A stretch of 64,000 nucleotides of DNA from Kitasatospora sp052076145 (GTDB lineage: Bacteria > Actinomycetota > Actinomycetes > Streptomycetales > Streptomycetaceae), in contig NZ_CP197246.1 in assembly GCF_052076145.1 (NCBI RefSeq), positions 3,844,001-3,908,000 on the forward strand, written 5' to 3'. Each line of letters starts with the position of its first letter. The first letter of the stretch is position 1. Below are positions 41,633 to 50,571 of this stretch, piece after piece. The translations under genes were made by a program, and so were the position numbers. The notes beneath the pieces were generated by a model. That model was not told the origin of the DNA, made no database searches, and was given only the letters and a program-made list of their open reading frames with translations.

Positions 41633-41845
41633 TCAGATTCGGAAGGTGCGCATCCGCAAGGCCTCGCGCATCCGGCGCTCCTTCGTCCGCCGTGGCTGCA
41701 CCCGGGCGCGCAACTCGCGGGCTTCGGCGAGTTCCCGCAGGAAGACGGCCCGCCGTCGACGGCGCTGGGCCTCGGTCTCGGGCGGGGGCGCGTTCTCTTC
41801 GGGGGCCTCTGTCGAGCCGGCCCCGGCGTCCGGGTTGCTCTTCAT
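41633..41845 (-). CDS. Small basic protein, conserved-type
   Basis: 70 residues from ATG 41845 with GGAAGG upstream. An acidic N-terminus (SNPDAGAGSTEAPEENAP) is followed by a strongly Arg-rich helix (AQRRRRRAVFLRELAEARELRAR). Could bind nucleic acid. Divergent from upp. Confidence 0.6.
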   Translation of the reverse strand: MKSNPDAGAGSTEAPEENAPPPETEAQRRRRRAVFLRELAEARELRARVQPRRTKERRMREALRMRTFRI

Positions 41846-41973
41846 ACGGTCCGACCTTCCCAGAAGAGTCGGGTTGATACCACAGGAAAGGTCTCGGTTC
41901 GGACATATCGCAGGCTCGCCGCCGGGGTGTCGCGGTGTCGTGTGCATGCGCCCGTGCCCGATATGGTCGGAAC

Positions 41974-42609
41974 ATGCGTCTCCATGTCGTCGACCACCCG
42001 CTGGTGGCCCACAAGCTCTCCACCCTGCGCGACGAGCGCACCGACTCGCCGACCTTCCGGCGGCTGACCGACGAGCTCGTCACTCTCCTCGCCTACGAGG
42101 CCACCCGGGACGTCCGGACCGAGCAGGTGGAGATCACCACCCCCGTCGCGGTCACCATCGGCACCCGGCTCAGCTACCCCCGCCCGCTCGTGGTGCCGAT
42201 CCTGCGCGCCGGGCTCGGCATGCTCGACGGCATGACCCGGCTGCTCCCGACCGCCGAGGTCGGCTTCCTGGGCATGGTCCGCAACGAGGAGACGCTGGAG
42301 GCGTCCACCTATGCGACCCGGATGCCGGACGACCTCTCCGGCCGTCAGGTCTACGTCCTCGACCCGATGCTCGCGACCGGCGGCACGCTCGTCGCGGCGA
42401 TCCGGATGCTGATCGAGCGTGGCGCGACCGACGTCACCGCCGTCGTCCTGCTGGCCGCGCCGGAGGGCGTGGCCGTGATGGAGCGTGAGCTGGCCGGTCT
42501 GCCCGTCACCATCGTGACGGCCGCCCTGGACGAGCGCCTGAACGAGAACGGCTACATCGTGCCGGGCCTCGGCGACGCGGGCGACCGCCTCTACGGCACC
42601 GCCGGCTAG
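41974..42609 (+). CDS. upp: Uracil phosphoribosyltransferase
   Basis: 211 residues, the standard length. Starts MRLHVVDHPLVAHKL, with VVPILRAGLGMLDGM and the PRPP-binding VLDPMLATGGTLVAA motif (about 130-144), then GYIVPGLGDAGDRLYGT for uracil recognition. It makes UMP from uracil and PRPP in pyrimidine salvage. Gene order tadA - partner - upp - LytR-C is the conserved Streptomyces one. Confidence 0.95.
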   Translation: MRLHVVDHPLVAHKLSTLRDERTDSPTFRRLTDELVTLLAYEATRDVRTEQVEITTPVAVTIGTRLSYPRPLVVPILRAGLGMLDGMTRLLPTAEVGFLGMVRNEETLEASTYATRMPDDLSGRQVYVLDPMLATGGTLVAAIRMLIERGATDVTAVVLLAAPEGVAVMERELAGLPVTIVTAALDERLNENGYIVPGLGDAGDRLYGTAG

Positions 42610-42634
42610 CTTCAGGCAACTGGCCGGCTACAAC

Positions 42635-42704
42635 AGGGGCGCGGGGAACTGCGCGAATCCGGAAGGCAACAAGTCTTCCGCTTCGCGCAGTTCCCCGCGC
42701 CCCT
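42635..42704. repeat. Streptomyces-type intergenic hairpin repeat, complete copy 2
   Basis: Perfect 23-nt arms (42635-42657 and 42682-42704) with the same core as the copy at 4446-4525; the centre forms a second small hairpin (GGAAG/CTTCC). It lies between convergent upp and the LytR-C gene and can terminate both. Confidence 0.85.
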
Positions 42705-42729
42705 CGTGGTTGACGCCGGTGCGAGCGCT

Positions 42730-43449
42730 TCAGCAGCTGCCGGGGGCCGGCGAGGCCGCCGGGGACGGCTTGGTCGCCAGCGCGAGCGCCGCCGCGGCCT
42801 GGGTCGGGTCGAGCAGGTCCGCGTAGCTGTCGCCGATCACGAAGTCGACGGTGGCGTCGGCGCGGGTGTCGGCCGTGGTGACGGCGGTGGCGACCTGGGA
42901 GCCGAGCAGCTTGGCCGCGCCGAGCCCGGCCGGGCCGCTGACGACCTGTGCGGTGCCGGGCACCTTCTTGTCCAGGGCGGCCGGTGCGTTGCCGACCTTG
43001 CCGATGACGAAGCCGCGCTTCTTCAGCTCGTCCGCCGTACGGGCGGCGAGCCCGGCCTTGGCGGTGGCGTTGTAGACGTTCACGGTGACCGTCGGCGGCT
43101 GCGGGACGGCGGTGCTGGTCGACCCGGGAGCGGGGCCGCCCGGGGCTGCGGGCGCACCGGAGGCGGCCGCCGGGGCGGACGCTGCGCCGGAGGCCGCGAC
43201 CGGCGCGGCGAGTGGCTTGCCGGAGGCGGAGGTGGTCGCGCAGGCCTGGGCGGTGGAGTGCTTGCCCTTGCCGCTGAAGATGTCCACCAGCTGCACGCCG
43301 CCGAGCGCGATCAGCGCGAGCGCGAGCAGCGAGCCGATCGCGGCCAGGATCTTCTTGCTCTTGCGGGGCGGGCGGCCCAGGCGCGGGTAGGAGTTACCGG
43401 TGATCCGGTACTGCTTCCCCTTCAACCCCTGGGGAGTCAACATGCTCAC
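42730..43449 (-). CDS. LytR C-terminal domain-containing membrane protein
   Basis: 239 residues from GTG 43449, GGGAG 7 nt upstream. A basic cytoplasmic start (MLTPQGLKGKQYRITG), one membrane span (ILAAIGSLLALALIALGGVQL, about 34-54), a Ser/Ala/Pro-rich linker, and a LytR_C domain from VTVNVYNATAKAGLAARTADEL to DFVIGDSYADLLDP. The domain accompanies LytR-CpsA-Psr wall-polymer transferases, but no catalytic LCP domain is present here. Probably an envelope accessory factor. Confidence 0.85.
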   Translation of the reverse strand: MSMLTPQGLKGKQYRITGNSYPRLGRPPRKSKKILAAIGSLLALALIALGGVQLVDIFSGKGKHSTAQACATTSASGKPLAAPVAASGAASAPAAASGAPAAPGGPAPGSTSTAVPQPPTVTVNVYNATAKAGLAARTADELKKRGFVIGKVGNAPAALDKKVPGTAQVVSGPAGLGAAKLLGSQVATAVTTADTRADATVDFVIGDSYADLLDPTQAAAALALATKPSPAASPAPGSC

Positions 43450-43681
43450 AGTCTGTCTCCCCCTCGTGCCTGGACAGGCTCGGTGACGGGTACGGCCAGT
43501 GCGGGTACGGGCCAGTGACGGGTACGGCCGGGTGGGCATGACGCCCCAGCTCCGGCCGTACTCGGAAGACTAGTGCCACTCCGACTGCGAAGGTACAAAA
43601 TGATCATCATCTGGAGTACGGCGGCACTCGAAAGGATGTACCGGCACCGCCGCCGGAGTGGGGAGAAGTTGTGAAGGGGAG

Positions 43682-43978
43682 TCAGTCCATTTCCAGGACG
43701 CGGGCGTGCAGCACCTGGCGTTGTTGCAGGGCGGCGCGGACGGCGCGGTGCAGACCGTCCTCCAGGTAGAGATCGCCGTGCCACTTCACCACGTGGGCGA
43801 AGAGGTCCCCGTAGAAGGTGGAGTCCTCTGCGAGCAGGGTCTCCAGATCCAGTTGGCCCTTGGTGGTCACCAGCTGGTCCAGCCGCACCGGACGTGGCGC
43901 GACGTCCGCCCACTGGCGGGTGCTGGTCCGGCCGTGATCCGGGTACGGCCGTGCGTTGCCGATGCGCTTGAAGATCAC
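43682..43978 (-). CDS. Small conserved protein, ParB/VapB-annotated type
   Basis: 98 residues from GTG 43978. The segment GDLYLEDGLHRAVRAALQQR resembles the ParB-nuclease-like motif (GxHR), and a DLETLLAEDSTFYGDLFAHVV helix precedes it. Similar Streptomyces proteins are labelled VapB-family antitoxin, but no VapC partner is adjacent, so I leave the function open. Divergent from the HerA-like gene. Confidence 0.6.
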   Translation of the reverse strand: MIFKRIGNARPYPDHGRTSTRQWADVAPRPVRLDQLVTTKGQLDLETLLAEDSTFYGDLFAHVVKWHGDLYLEDGLHRAVRAALQQRQVLHARVLEMD

Positions 43979-44110
43979 ACGGAAAGCCTACCGTCACCGC
44001 GCCGTCAGGCCCAGCAAGCGTGGCCTGGCCTGCGTTCGGTGATTCGTAGCGATTACATAGGAAATGCCCTTTCAGTCCCCCAGTTCTCCGCCTCCCGGGA
44101 GCCCGCCGCC

Positions 44111-45706
44111 ATGACTGCTGAGTCGCCTGCCGAATCGTCCGCCGGGTCACCGTCCGCCGTTGCCGCGCAGATCGCCGCCGGGTACGCCTTCACCGGGCCG
44201 GCCCTCGATCTCGGGGCGGTGATCCAGGGGACCACCGCGTACCCCGAGTCGCAGGTCCGCATCCCGCTCGCCGTGCTCAACCGGCACGGGCTGGTCGCGG
44301 GGGCGACGGGCACCGGCAAGACCAAGACGCTCCAGCTGATCGCCGAACAGCTCTCGGCCCAGGGTGTCCCCGTCTTCCTCGCCGACATCAAGGGGGACGT
44401 CTCCGGCATCAGCGCCCCCGGCGAGCCGGGCGAGCGGGTCACCGCCCGCGCCGCCGAGGTCGGGCAGGAGTGGCGGGCCCTCGGCTGCCCCAGCGAGTTC
44501 TACGCCCTCGGCGGGCAGGGCGTCGGCATCCCCGTCCGGGCCACCGTCACCAGCTTCGGCCCGCTGCTGCTCGCCAAGGTGCTGGATCTGAACGAGACCC
44601 AGGAGGCCTCGCTTGGCCTGGTCTTCCACTACGCCGACCGGCAGGGGTGGGAGCTCGACGACCTCAAGGACCTGGTCGGGGTGATCACCTTCCTCACCTC
44701 GCCCGAGGGGAAGGCGGAGCTCAAGACGGTCGGCGGGCTCTCCGCCGCCACCGCCGGGGTCATCCTGCGTTCGCTGACGCTGCTGGACAACGAAGGCGCC
44801 GGAGCCTTCTTCGGCCTGCCCGAGCTCGACACCGCCGATCTGCTGCGCAAGGCCCCGGACGGCCGGGGCATCGTCTCCGTGCTGGAGCTGCCCTCGGTGC
44901 AGGACCGGCCGAGACTCTTCTCGACCTTCCTGATGTGGCTGCTCGCCGACCTCTACCAGGAGCTGCCCGAGGTCGGCGATCTCGACCGGCCGAAGCTGGT
45001 GTTCTTCTTCGACGAGGCGCACCTGCTCTTCACGGGTGCGTCCAAGTCGTTCCTGGAGGCGATCACCCAGACCGTCCGGCTGATCCGCTCCAAGGGCATC
45101 GGGATCTTCTTCGTCACCCAGACCCCGCGCGACGTGCCGGGGGAGGTGCTCGCGCAGCTCGGCAACCGCGTCCAGCACGCGCTGCGGGCCTTCACCCCCG
45201 ACGACGCCAAGGCGCTCAAGGCGACGGTCTCGACCTTCCCCAAGTCCTCGTACGACCTCACCGAGGTGCTCACCCAGCTCGGCACCGGCGAGGCCGTGGT
45301 GACCGTCCTCTCCGAGAAGGGCGCGCCCACCCCCGTCGCCGCCACCCGGCTGCGGGCGCCGCAGTCGCTGATGGGCCCGGTCGAGGAGACGGCCCTGCGG
45401 GCGGCGGTCGACGCGTCACCGCTGACGGCCCGCTACCGGGACGCGGTCGACCGCGAGTCGGCGTACGAGAAACTGGCGGCGCGAGACGCCGCCGCCGCGC
45501 CGGCCCCTGCGCCGGAGGCTCCGGCACCCGCCCCGGCGCGCGAATCGGCGCCCGAGGCAGAGATGGAGCCGGGACGGGACGAGGGCGGCCTGCTCGGCAG
45601 TCTGCTGCACAGCCCGGCGCTCAAGTCCTTCGCCCGCTCGGCCGGCACGCAGCTGGGCCGGGAGATCACCCGGAGCCTCTTCGGCACCTCCAAGCGGCGC
45701 CGCTGA
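44111..45706 (+). CDS. HerA-like ATPase/helicase (DUF853)
   Basis: 531 residues from ATG 44111. Walker A GATGTGKT (64-71), FLADIKGDVSGIS, Walker B LVFFFDEAHLLF (about 296-307), and a C-terminal Arg-finger-like LGNRVQHALRAFTPDD. The extreme C-terminus has an Ala/Pro linker and SLFGTSKRRR. DUF853 HerA-like proteins are hexameric DNA-pumping ATPases; this solitary chromosomal form has no NurA partner here, so a DNA-processing role is inferred only. Confidence 0.85.
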   Translation: MTAESPAESSAGSPSAVAAQIAAGYAFTGPALDLGAVIQGTTAYPESQVRIPLAVLNRHGLVAGATGTGKTKTLQLIAEQLSAQGVPVFLADIKGDVSGISAPGEPGERVTARAAEVGQEWRALGCPSEFYALGGQGVGIPVRATVTSFGPLLLAKVLDLNETQEASLGLVFHYADRQGWELDDLKDLVGVITFLTSPEGKAELKTVGGLSAATAGVILRSLTLLDNEGAGAFFGLPELDTADLLRKAPDGRGIVSVLELPSVQDRPRLFSTFLMWLLADLYQELPEVGDLDRPKLVFFFDEAHLLFTGASKSFLEAITQTVRLIRSKGIGIFFVTQTPRDVPGEVLAQLGNRVQHALRAFTPDDAKALKATVSTFPKSSYDLTEVLTQLGTGEAVVTVLSEKGAPTPVAATRLRAPQSLMGPVEETALRAAVDASPLTARYRDAVDRESAYEKLAARDAAAAPAPAPEAPAPAPARESAPEAEMEPGRDEGGLLGSLLHSPALKSFARSAGTQLGREITRSLFGTSKRRR

Positions 45707-45738
45707 GCGGGCGGCGGGCGGCGTAGGCGGTCAGCCGG

Positions 45739-46206
45739 TCAGGCGGCCACCGGCGCGGCCGCTGCGGTGCCGGCCAGGCCGAGGCTGCGCAGCGCGATGT
45801 GCTGGGTGTAGGCGAGCAGACCGATCGTCACCCCGGCCATCACCACGGCGAAGAGGCCGTGGCCGAGGGGGGTGTCGATGCCCAGGCCGAGGGCGGCCAT
45901 CACGAAGTGGCTGCCCACGCGGAGGGCGACCAGGCCGATGACGATCTTGCGGGTCTCCTTGCCGCGCCACAGCGCCTTGGCGAGCCGGAGCCGACGGCGC
46001 ATCATCGTCAGCGAGACGGCGATGTTCACGACCAGCAGGACGATCAGCGCGGGCCAGGCCCAGTGGACGGCCTTGATGATGTCGAAGGCCCCGGCGAGCA
46101 CGCCCTCGAAGCCGAAGAACCAGACCGGCAGTTTGTAGTCGGCGGCCACCAGGCCGGTGGTGTCGAGTTCTTCGGTCGGTGCGGTTTTCTTCTTGAAGAT
46201 GTTCAT
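45739..46206 (-). CDS. Multi-pass membrane protein of unknown function
   Basis: 155 residues from ATG 46206 (GGGGGA upstream). After a soluble N-terminus (about 1-28) there are about four hydrophobic segments, including WPALIVLLVVNIAVSLTMM and HGLFAVVMAGVTIGLLAY, joined by an Arg-rich loop (RRRLRLAKALWRGKETRK). No recognised domain. Confidence 0.6.
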   Translation of the reverse strand: MNIFKKKTAPTEELDTTGLVAADYKLPVWFFGFEGVLAGAFDIIKAVHWAWPALIVLLVVNIAVSLTMMRRRLRLAKALWRGKETRKIVIGLVALRVGSHFVMAALGLGIDTPLGHGLFAVVMAGVTIGLLAYTQHIALRSLGLAGTAAAAPVAA

Positions 46207-46309
46207 GCTGTCCCCCGTGGTCCGTGTGTTGACCACCACTCTGCCGTGCGCGGTGTACGGGCGGCAGAGCGGGGCATCACGAATCGGGAATGACAGCTGT
46301 CACACGCCG

Positions 46310-47473
46310 CTACCGGAGTGCGGCGCCGATCCGGTCGAGGGAGGAGAGCCGCATCAGGCCGTAGTTGTAGAACTCGACCTCGGGGACACCGAGTTGGCGC
46401 AGGGTGTCGATCTTCGCGGCGAGGTTGGCCGGGCCGTCGCAGTCCTGGGTCATCGGGCGCAGGATCACGGCCATCTCCGCCGGGCGGATGCCGTGCAGGG
46501 CATAGGCGGCGACCTTCTCCCGGACGGCCTCCGGGGTCTTCGCGTAGCCGAGGGTCTCGATCTGGTGCGCGGCCTTGCCGATCGCCGACAGGTCGATGCC
46601 CGAGAGCCAGCCCTTCCCCGGGCCGCCGCCGTCCATGAAGGTCAGCCGCATGCCCAACTGCGCTGCGGCCTCGGTGACCTCGGCCGTCAGCGAGGTGACG
46701 GTCGAGAGCGCGGCGTCGATGTACGCGGCGACGGCGCCGCCCGCCAGCTCGTCCAGCGGGGTCGGGTCGGCGGCCCGCCGCTCGTCGGCCAGCCGGGCGC
46801 GCAGCTCGTCCTGGACGGCCTGCCGGGTCTCGGCGGCGGGGACGCCCAGGGCCTGCGCGCGGGCCAGGCAGTGGTCGCAGAAGCAGAGGCCGAGCAGGGC
46901 CTCCGTGACGGGCCCGAGCTGCTCGAAGTACCGCTCGTGGTGGTAGCCGTGGCGCAGGCCGTGGAAGTGCAGCGACTCGGCGCGGATCGCGTCCACGCCG
47001 TAGCGGGCGAACTCGGCGACCAGCGTGGTCGCGTACTCCCGCACCTCCGGGTTGGCCGGGCAGAGCTCGGTCAGTTGGCGGTCACCGAAGGCGTTGGCGG
47101 GTGCGCAGTCGGGGTGTTGGAAGCCGAGCCGGTCGTTGTGGCAGAAGACCGTCCAGGCGTGCAGCTTGAGCCCGCGCCGCTGCGCCTCCTGGGCCGCCTC
47201 GGCGAACGGGTCGCGGTCGCCGATCGCGGTGGACGGCGTCGGTGCGAGCCGCCGCCCGGCCCAACGGGCGGCGTCCGGACGGAAGTACGCGGCGCCGGGC
47301 TCCAGGTACCGGATCACCCGGCGGGGGTTGTGCGGGAAGACGTCGCGCGCCTCGTGGTAGACCGAGGCCAGCGTGACGCCGCCGACGCCCGCCCGGTCGG
47401 TGAGGTTGCCGAAGAAGGTGTCGGCCCCCTCGTCGATCAGGTCGGTCGCGAAGGCGAGGACGGAGGACTCCAC
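46310..47473 (-). CDS. Putative TIM-barrel protein, glycoside-hydrolase-like
   Basis: 387 residues from GTG 47473. Strand motifs of a barrel can be followed: GVTLASVYHEARDVFPHN, GLKLHAWTVFCHN, VDAIRAESLHFHGL and LRLTFMDGGGPGKG. A CFCDHC pair (about residues 197-202) could bind a metal. It resembles the uncharacterised glycosyl-hydrolase-like barrel proteins of actinomycetes; catalytic residues are not assigned. Single gene, convergent with none, upstream of the rhomboid on the same strand. Confidence 0.55.
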   Translation of the reverse strand: MESSVLAFATDLIDEGADTFFGNLTDRAGVGGVTLASVYHEARDVFPHNPRRVIRYLEPGAAYFRPDAARWAGRRLAPTPSTAIGDRDPFAEAAQEAQRRGLKLHAWTVFCHNDRLGFQHPDCAPANAFGDRQLTELCPANPEVREYATTLVAEFARYGVDAIRAESLHFHGLRHGYHHERYFEQLGPVTEALLGLCFCDHCLARAQALGVPAAETRQAVQDELRARLADERRAADPTPLDELAGGAVAAYIDAALSTVTSLTAEVTEAAAQLGMRLTFMDGGGPGKGWLSGIDLSAIGKAAHQIETLGYAKTPEAVREKVAAYALHGIRPAEMAVILRPMTQDCDGPANLAAKIDTLRQLGVPEVEFYNYGLMRLSSLDRIGAALR

Positions 47474-47569
47474 AGGGCGGCTCCGGGGCAGGTGGTGCTG
47501 GGTGCGGGCCAGGCCACGCTAGCCCGGCGGACGAGTATTGGTCTATACCTGACGGCGGAAGCAGAGCCC

Positions 47570-48331
47570 TCAGAGGCCGAGGTCGTCGAGCTCCTTGAGC
47601 AGCTGCGCCCGGGAGTCGTCGGCCTTCCCGGTGGGCTGGGCCGGTACGGCGGCGCTCGGAGCAGCGGCGTTCGGTGCGGCGGCAGCGGTTACCGGCTTCG
47701 GGCTGCGGTCGGCGCGGACCGGGCGGCCGGCGCGGTCGCGGAACAGCCAGGCGCCGAGCAGCCCGCCGACCAGGCCGCCCAGATGGCCGAGCCAGCTGAC
47801 GCCCGGCGTGCCCGGCACGGCGGTGGTGAGGATGTACGCAAAAGAGGCGCCCATCACGACGCCGATCAGGCTGTCGATCAGATTCCGGTCGAAAAGCCCG
47901 CGCAGCACCACATAACCGAAGTATCCGTAGATCACCCCGCTCGCGCCGACCGTCACCACGTGATCACGCTCGAAGAGCCAGACCGCCGCGCCGCTGGCCA
48001 GCACCACCAGCAGCGTCAGCCCCAGGAATCGCTTCACGCCCCGGTAGGCCGCCAGGAAGCCGAAGATGAACAGCGGCCCGGAATTGCCCTCCAGGTGACG
48101 CCAGTTGACATGCAGGAAGGGCGCGGAGAGGACGTCGGCCAGCCGGGTGGGCTGCTGCGCGACGATCCCGTACTGCTGGGTGAGCGAGTACCCGTCGGCC
48201 CAGTTGACCACCTGGACGACCCAGATCGCGCAGAGCACTCCGAACATCACGAAGAACGCCCTGCGGGCCTCTGCGATCATCTTCGCCGGAAGCTGGTCCG
48301 CGCCGCCGCTGGGGGAGTGCTCCGTAGCCAT
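47570..48331 (-). CDS. Rhomboid-family intramembrane serine protease
   Basis: 253 residues with six hydrophobic segments. The catalytic Ser131 is in GASGVIYG and His183 in LGHLGGLVGG, and the VNWRHLEGN region (about 76-84) carries the conserved HxxxN-type segment. A Pro/Ala-rich cytoplasmic tail follows (about 195-253). It cleaves substrates within the membrane; targets unknown. Confidence 0.87.
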   Translation of the reverse strand: MATEHSPSGGADQLPAKMIAEARRAFFVMFGVLCAIWVVQVVNWADGYSLTQQYGIVAQQPTRLADVLSAPFLHVNWRHLEGNSGPLFIFGFLAAYRGVKRFLGLTLLVVLASGAAVWLFERDHVVTVGASGVIYGYFGYVVLRGLFDRNLIDSLIGVVMGASFAYILTTAVPGTPGVSWLGHLGGLVGGLLGAWLFRDRAGRPVRADRSPKPVTAAAAPNAAAPSAAVPAQPTGKADDSRAQLLKELDDLGL

Positions 48332-48501
48332 GGGGAGACTCTACGGGCGTCCACCTGGCAAGGCCAGGAAAATCCGGCAATGCCGTTCAATAGCCCGGCG
48401 GCAATTCCGGGGCCGAGCACGGCCGCCATTCCCCGCCGAATGATCGGCGGAGGGTATTTCGGCAAATGTTCGGGCTGCCTTCACCCCAGTACACTGGCGG
48501 C

Positions 48502-48537
48502 GCAGAGCAGACAGCAGAGCAGACAGCAGAGCAGACA
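48502..48537 (+). repeat. Three 12-bp tandem repeats in the pyrB-type leader
   Basis: GCAGAGCAGACA occurs three times in direct tandem, purine-rich, ending 31 bases before the ATG of the aspartate carbamoyltransferase gene and just after a TACACT that could be its -10 element (48490-48495). Confidence 0.8.
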
Positions 48538-48568
48538 GCTGAGCACTACAGAGGAAGTCAGAGCCGCC

Positions 48569-49606
48569 ATGTCACTGACCGGAAAGCACATTCTCTCCAG
48601 CGATCTCTTCGACCGGGACGAGTTGGAGCGGCTCTTCGAACTGGCGGACCTCCTGGTGCCCGTCGCCCGTGGCGAGCAGGTCACCCGGGTGCTCGAAGGC
48701 GCGGTGATGGCCAGCCTCTTCTTCGAGGCGAGCACCCGCACCCGGCTCTCCTGCGAGTCGGCCTTCCTCCGGCTCGGCGGCGCCGTCACCAGCACCACCG
48801 GCACCGGCGTCACCTCGATCTCCAAGGGCGAGTCGCTCGCCGACACCGCCCGGGTGGTCGGCGGCTACTGCGACCTGGTGGTGATGCGCCACCCCGAGGT
48901 GCAGTCCATCCACGACTTCGCCGGGGCGACCAACGTCCCCGTGGTCAACGCGGGCAACGGCGCGGGCGAGCACCCGACGCAGGCGCTGCTCGACATGTTC
49001 ACCCTGCACCGCGAGTTCGACCGGCTCGGCAAGAGCATGGACGGCCGCCGGATCGCCCTCGTCGGCGACCTGCTGCACGGCCGCACCGTGCACTCCCTGA
49101 TGAAGCTCCTCACCCGGTACGAGGGCCTCACCATCGCCTGCGTCTCCCCGGCCGAACTCGGCATGCCCGCCGAGCTGCTCGAGCTCGCCGCGGCCCGGGG
49201 CCACCAGGTCGAGGTGAGCGACAAGCCCGCCATCGCGCTGCGCGAGGCCGACGTCGTCTACGCGACCCGGCTGCAGACCGAGCGCTTCGCCGACAAGCCC
49301 GTCCCGTACAGCGACGACTTCCGGATCGACCGGGCCCTGGTCGAGCGGGTCTGCACCGCCGACGCGGTGATCATGCACCCGCTGCCGCGCGACAGCCGGT
49401 CCGGCTCCAACGACCTGGCCACCGACCTCAACAGCGACCCCCGGCTGGCGATCTTCCGCCAGACCGACAACGGAATCCCCACCCGGATGGCCCTCTTCGC
49501 CTCCGTCCTCGGCGTCGTCGACGAGATCCGCAGCTCGCTGCGCACCGCGAGCTGGTACCGCCCGGCCTTCACCGGCCCCGACGACGCGCCGTTCTACCGG
49601 CGCTGA
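48569..49606 (+). CDS. pyrB: Aspartate carbamoyltransferase catalytic chain (stand-alone copy)
   Basis: 345 residues. The carbamoyl-phosphate loop FFEASTRTRLS (Ser55-Thr-Arg-Thr58), the SISKGESLADT Lys loop, GEHPTQALLDMFTL, LVGDLLHGRTVHSLM, and MHPLPRDSR are all present. It condenses carbamoyl phosphate with aspartate to start pyrimidine synthesis, or could serve as an alternative carbamoyltransferase. No pyrR, pyrC or carAB is nearby, so it is a copy outside the usual pyr operon. Longer than the usual 310 residues at the C-terminus (a WYRPAFTGPDDAPFYRR extension). Confidence 0.85.
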   Translation: MSLTGKHILSSDLFDRDELERLFELADLLVPVARGEQVTRVLEGAVMASLFFEASTRTRLSCESAFLRLGGAVTSTTGTGVTSISKGESLADTARVVGGYCDLVVMRHPEVQSIHDFAGATNVPVVNAGNGAGEHPTQALLDMFTLHREFDRLGKSMDGRRIALVGDLLHGRTVHSLMKLLTRYEGLTIACVSPAELGMPAELLELAAARGHQVEVSDKPAIALREADVVYATRLQTERFADKPVPYSDDFRIDRALVERVCTADAVIMHPLPRDSRSGSNDLATDLNSDPRLAIFRQTDNGIPTRMALFASVLGVVDEIRSSLRTASWYRPAFTGPDDAPFYRR

Positions 49607-49703
49607 AACGCCCTCCCCGTGTGATCGGGACAGACCCTAGAATGTCGGCGGTCCGACGCCGGGGGCGCGTCGCGATCACGGGCACTATGGGGGAGAAGTC
49701 GAC

Positions 49704-50540
49704 ATGACGGACCAGCAGATGACGGACCGGCAGATGCGGGACTGGCCGCCGGCGGATCGACCGGCGGCCGAGCGGCCCGGCGACCGTCTGGCCGTGGTGA
49801 CCGGCGGCGGCTCGGGCATCGGCCGGGCGATCGCCGCCGAACTCGCGGCCTCCGGCTGCCGGGTGGTCGTCGTCGGCCGCCGGGCGGAGAGCCTGGAGGA
49901 GGCCCGCAAGGCGATCGACGCCGCTGTCGGCGCCGCACGGGTGATTCCGGTTGTCGCGGATCTGACCGACCCCGAGCAGATCGCCCGCGCGGCCGGGACG
50001 ATCACCGCGCTCGGGCCCGTCGACGTGCTCGTCAACAACGCCGGGTCGGCCGTCCCCACGCCCGCCGACGACAGCCTGGCCGCACTCGCCGACTCCTGGC
50101 GCAGCGGCCTGGAGGCCAATCTGCTGTCGGCGGTGCTGTTCACCACCGCGCTGCTCGGCGGGCTCCGCCGCCCCGGGGCGCGGCTGCTGGTGATCAGCTC
50201 GACCGCCGCCCAGCGCGGCGGCTCGGGCGCGCACTCGGCCGGTGCGTACGCGGCCGCCAAGGCGGCGCTGCACGGCTGGGCCTTCGGCCTGGCCCGCGAA
50301 CTCGGCCCCGACGGCATCACCGTCAACCTCGTCGCCCCCGGCTATGTCGCCGAGACCGAGATCTTCGGCGACCAGTGGTCGGAGGGCTTCCACGCGGCCA
50401 AGGTCGCCGAGACCCTGGTCGGCCGCGCGGGCCGTCCCGCCGACGTCGCGGGCATCATCGGCTACCTCGCCTCCCCGGCCGCCGGCTACATCACCGGCCA
50501 GGTCATCGGCGTCAACGGCGGCGTCGTGCTGGGCCGTTGA
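49704..50540 (+). CDS. SDR-family oxidoreductase
   Basis: 278 residues. A repeated start (MTDQQMTDRQ) precedes the cofactor motif TGGGSGIG (about 34-41), NNAG at about 112, catalytic Ser in LVISSTAAQ, and YAAAKAALH (Tyr-x3-Lys). C-terminal VNLVAPGYVAETE and ITGQVIGVNGG are typical of classical SDRs. Reduces or oxidises a carbonyl/alcohol with NAD(P)H; substrate unknown. Confidence 0.88.
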   Translation: MTDQQMTDRQMRDWPPADRPAAERPGDRLAVVTGGGSGIGRAIAAELAASGCRVVVVGRRAESLEEARKAIDAAVGAARVIPVVADLTDPEQIARAAGTITALGPVDVLVNNAGSAVPTPADDSLAALADSWRSGLEANLLSAVLFTTALLGGLRRPGARLLVISSTAAQRGGSGAHSAGAYAAAKAALHGWAFGLARELGPDGITVNLVAPGYVAETEIFGDQWSEGFHAAKVAETLVGRAGRPADVAGIIGYLASPAAGYITGQVIGVNGGVVLGR

Positions 50541-50559
50541 CGCAGTTCCCCGCGCCCCT
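50541..50559 (+). repeat. Solo arm of the intergenic hairpin repeat
   Basis: The first bases after the SDR stop are CGCAGTTCCCCGCGCCCCT, one arm of the repeats at 4446-4525 and 42635-42704; the second arm is absent, so it is a decayed copy. Confidence 0.7.
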
Positions 50560-50571
50560 TGGGGCTGGCCG

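Noticed and set aside
43682..43978. Antitoxin of a toxin-antitoxin pair
   Set aside because: No toxin-like gene is next to it, and the sequence only shows a ParB-like segment; kept as a small conserved protein.
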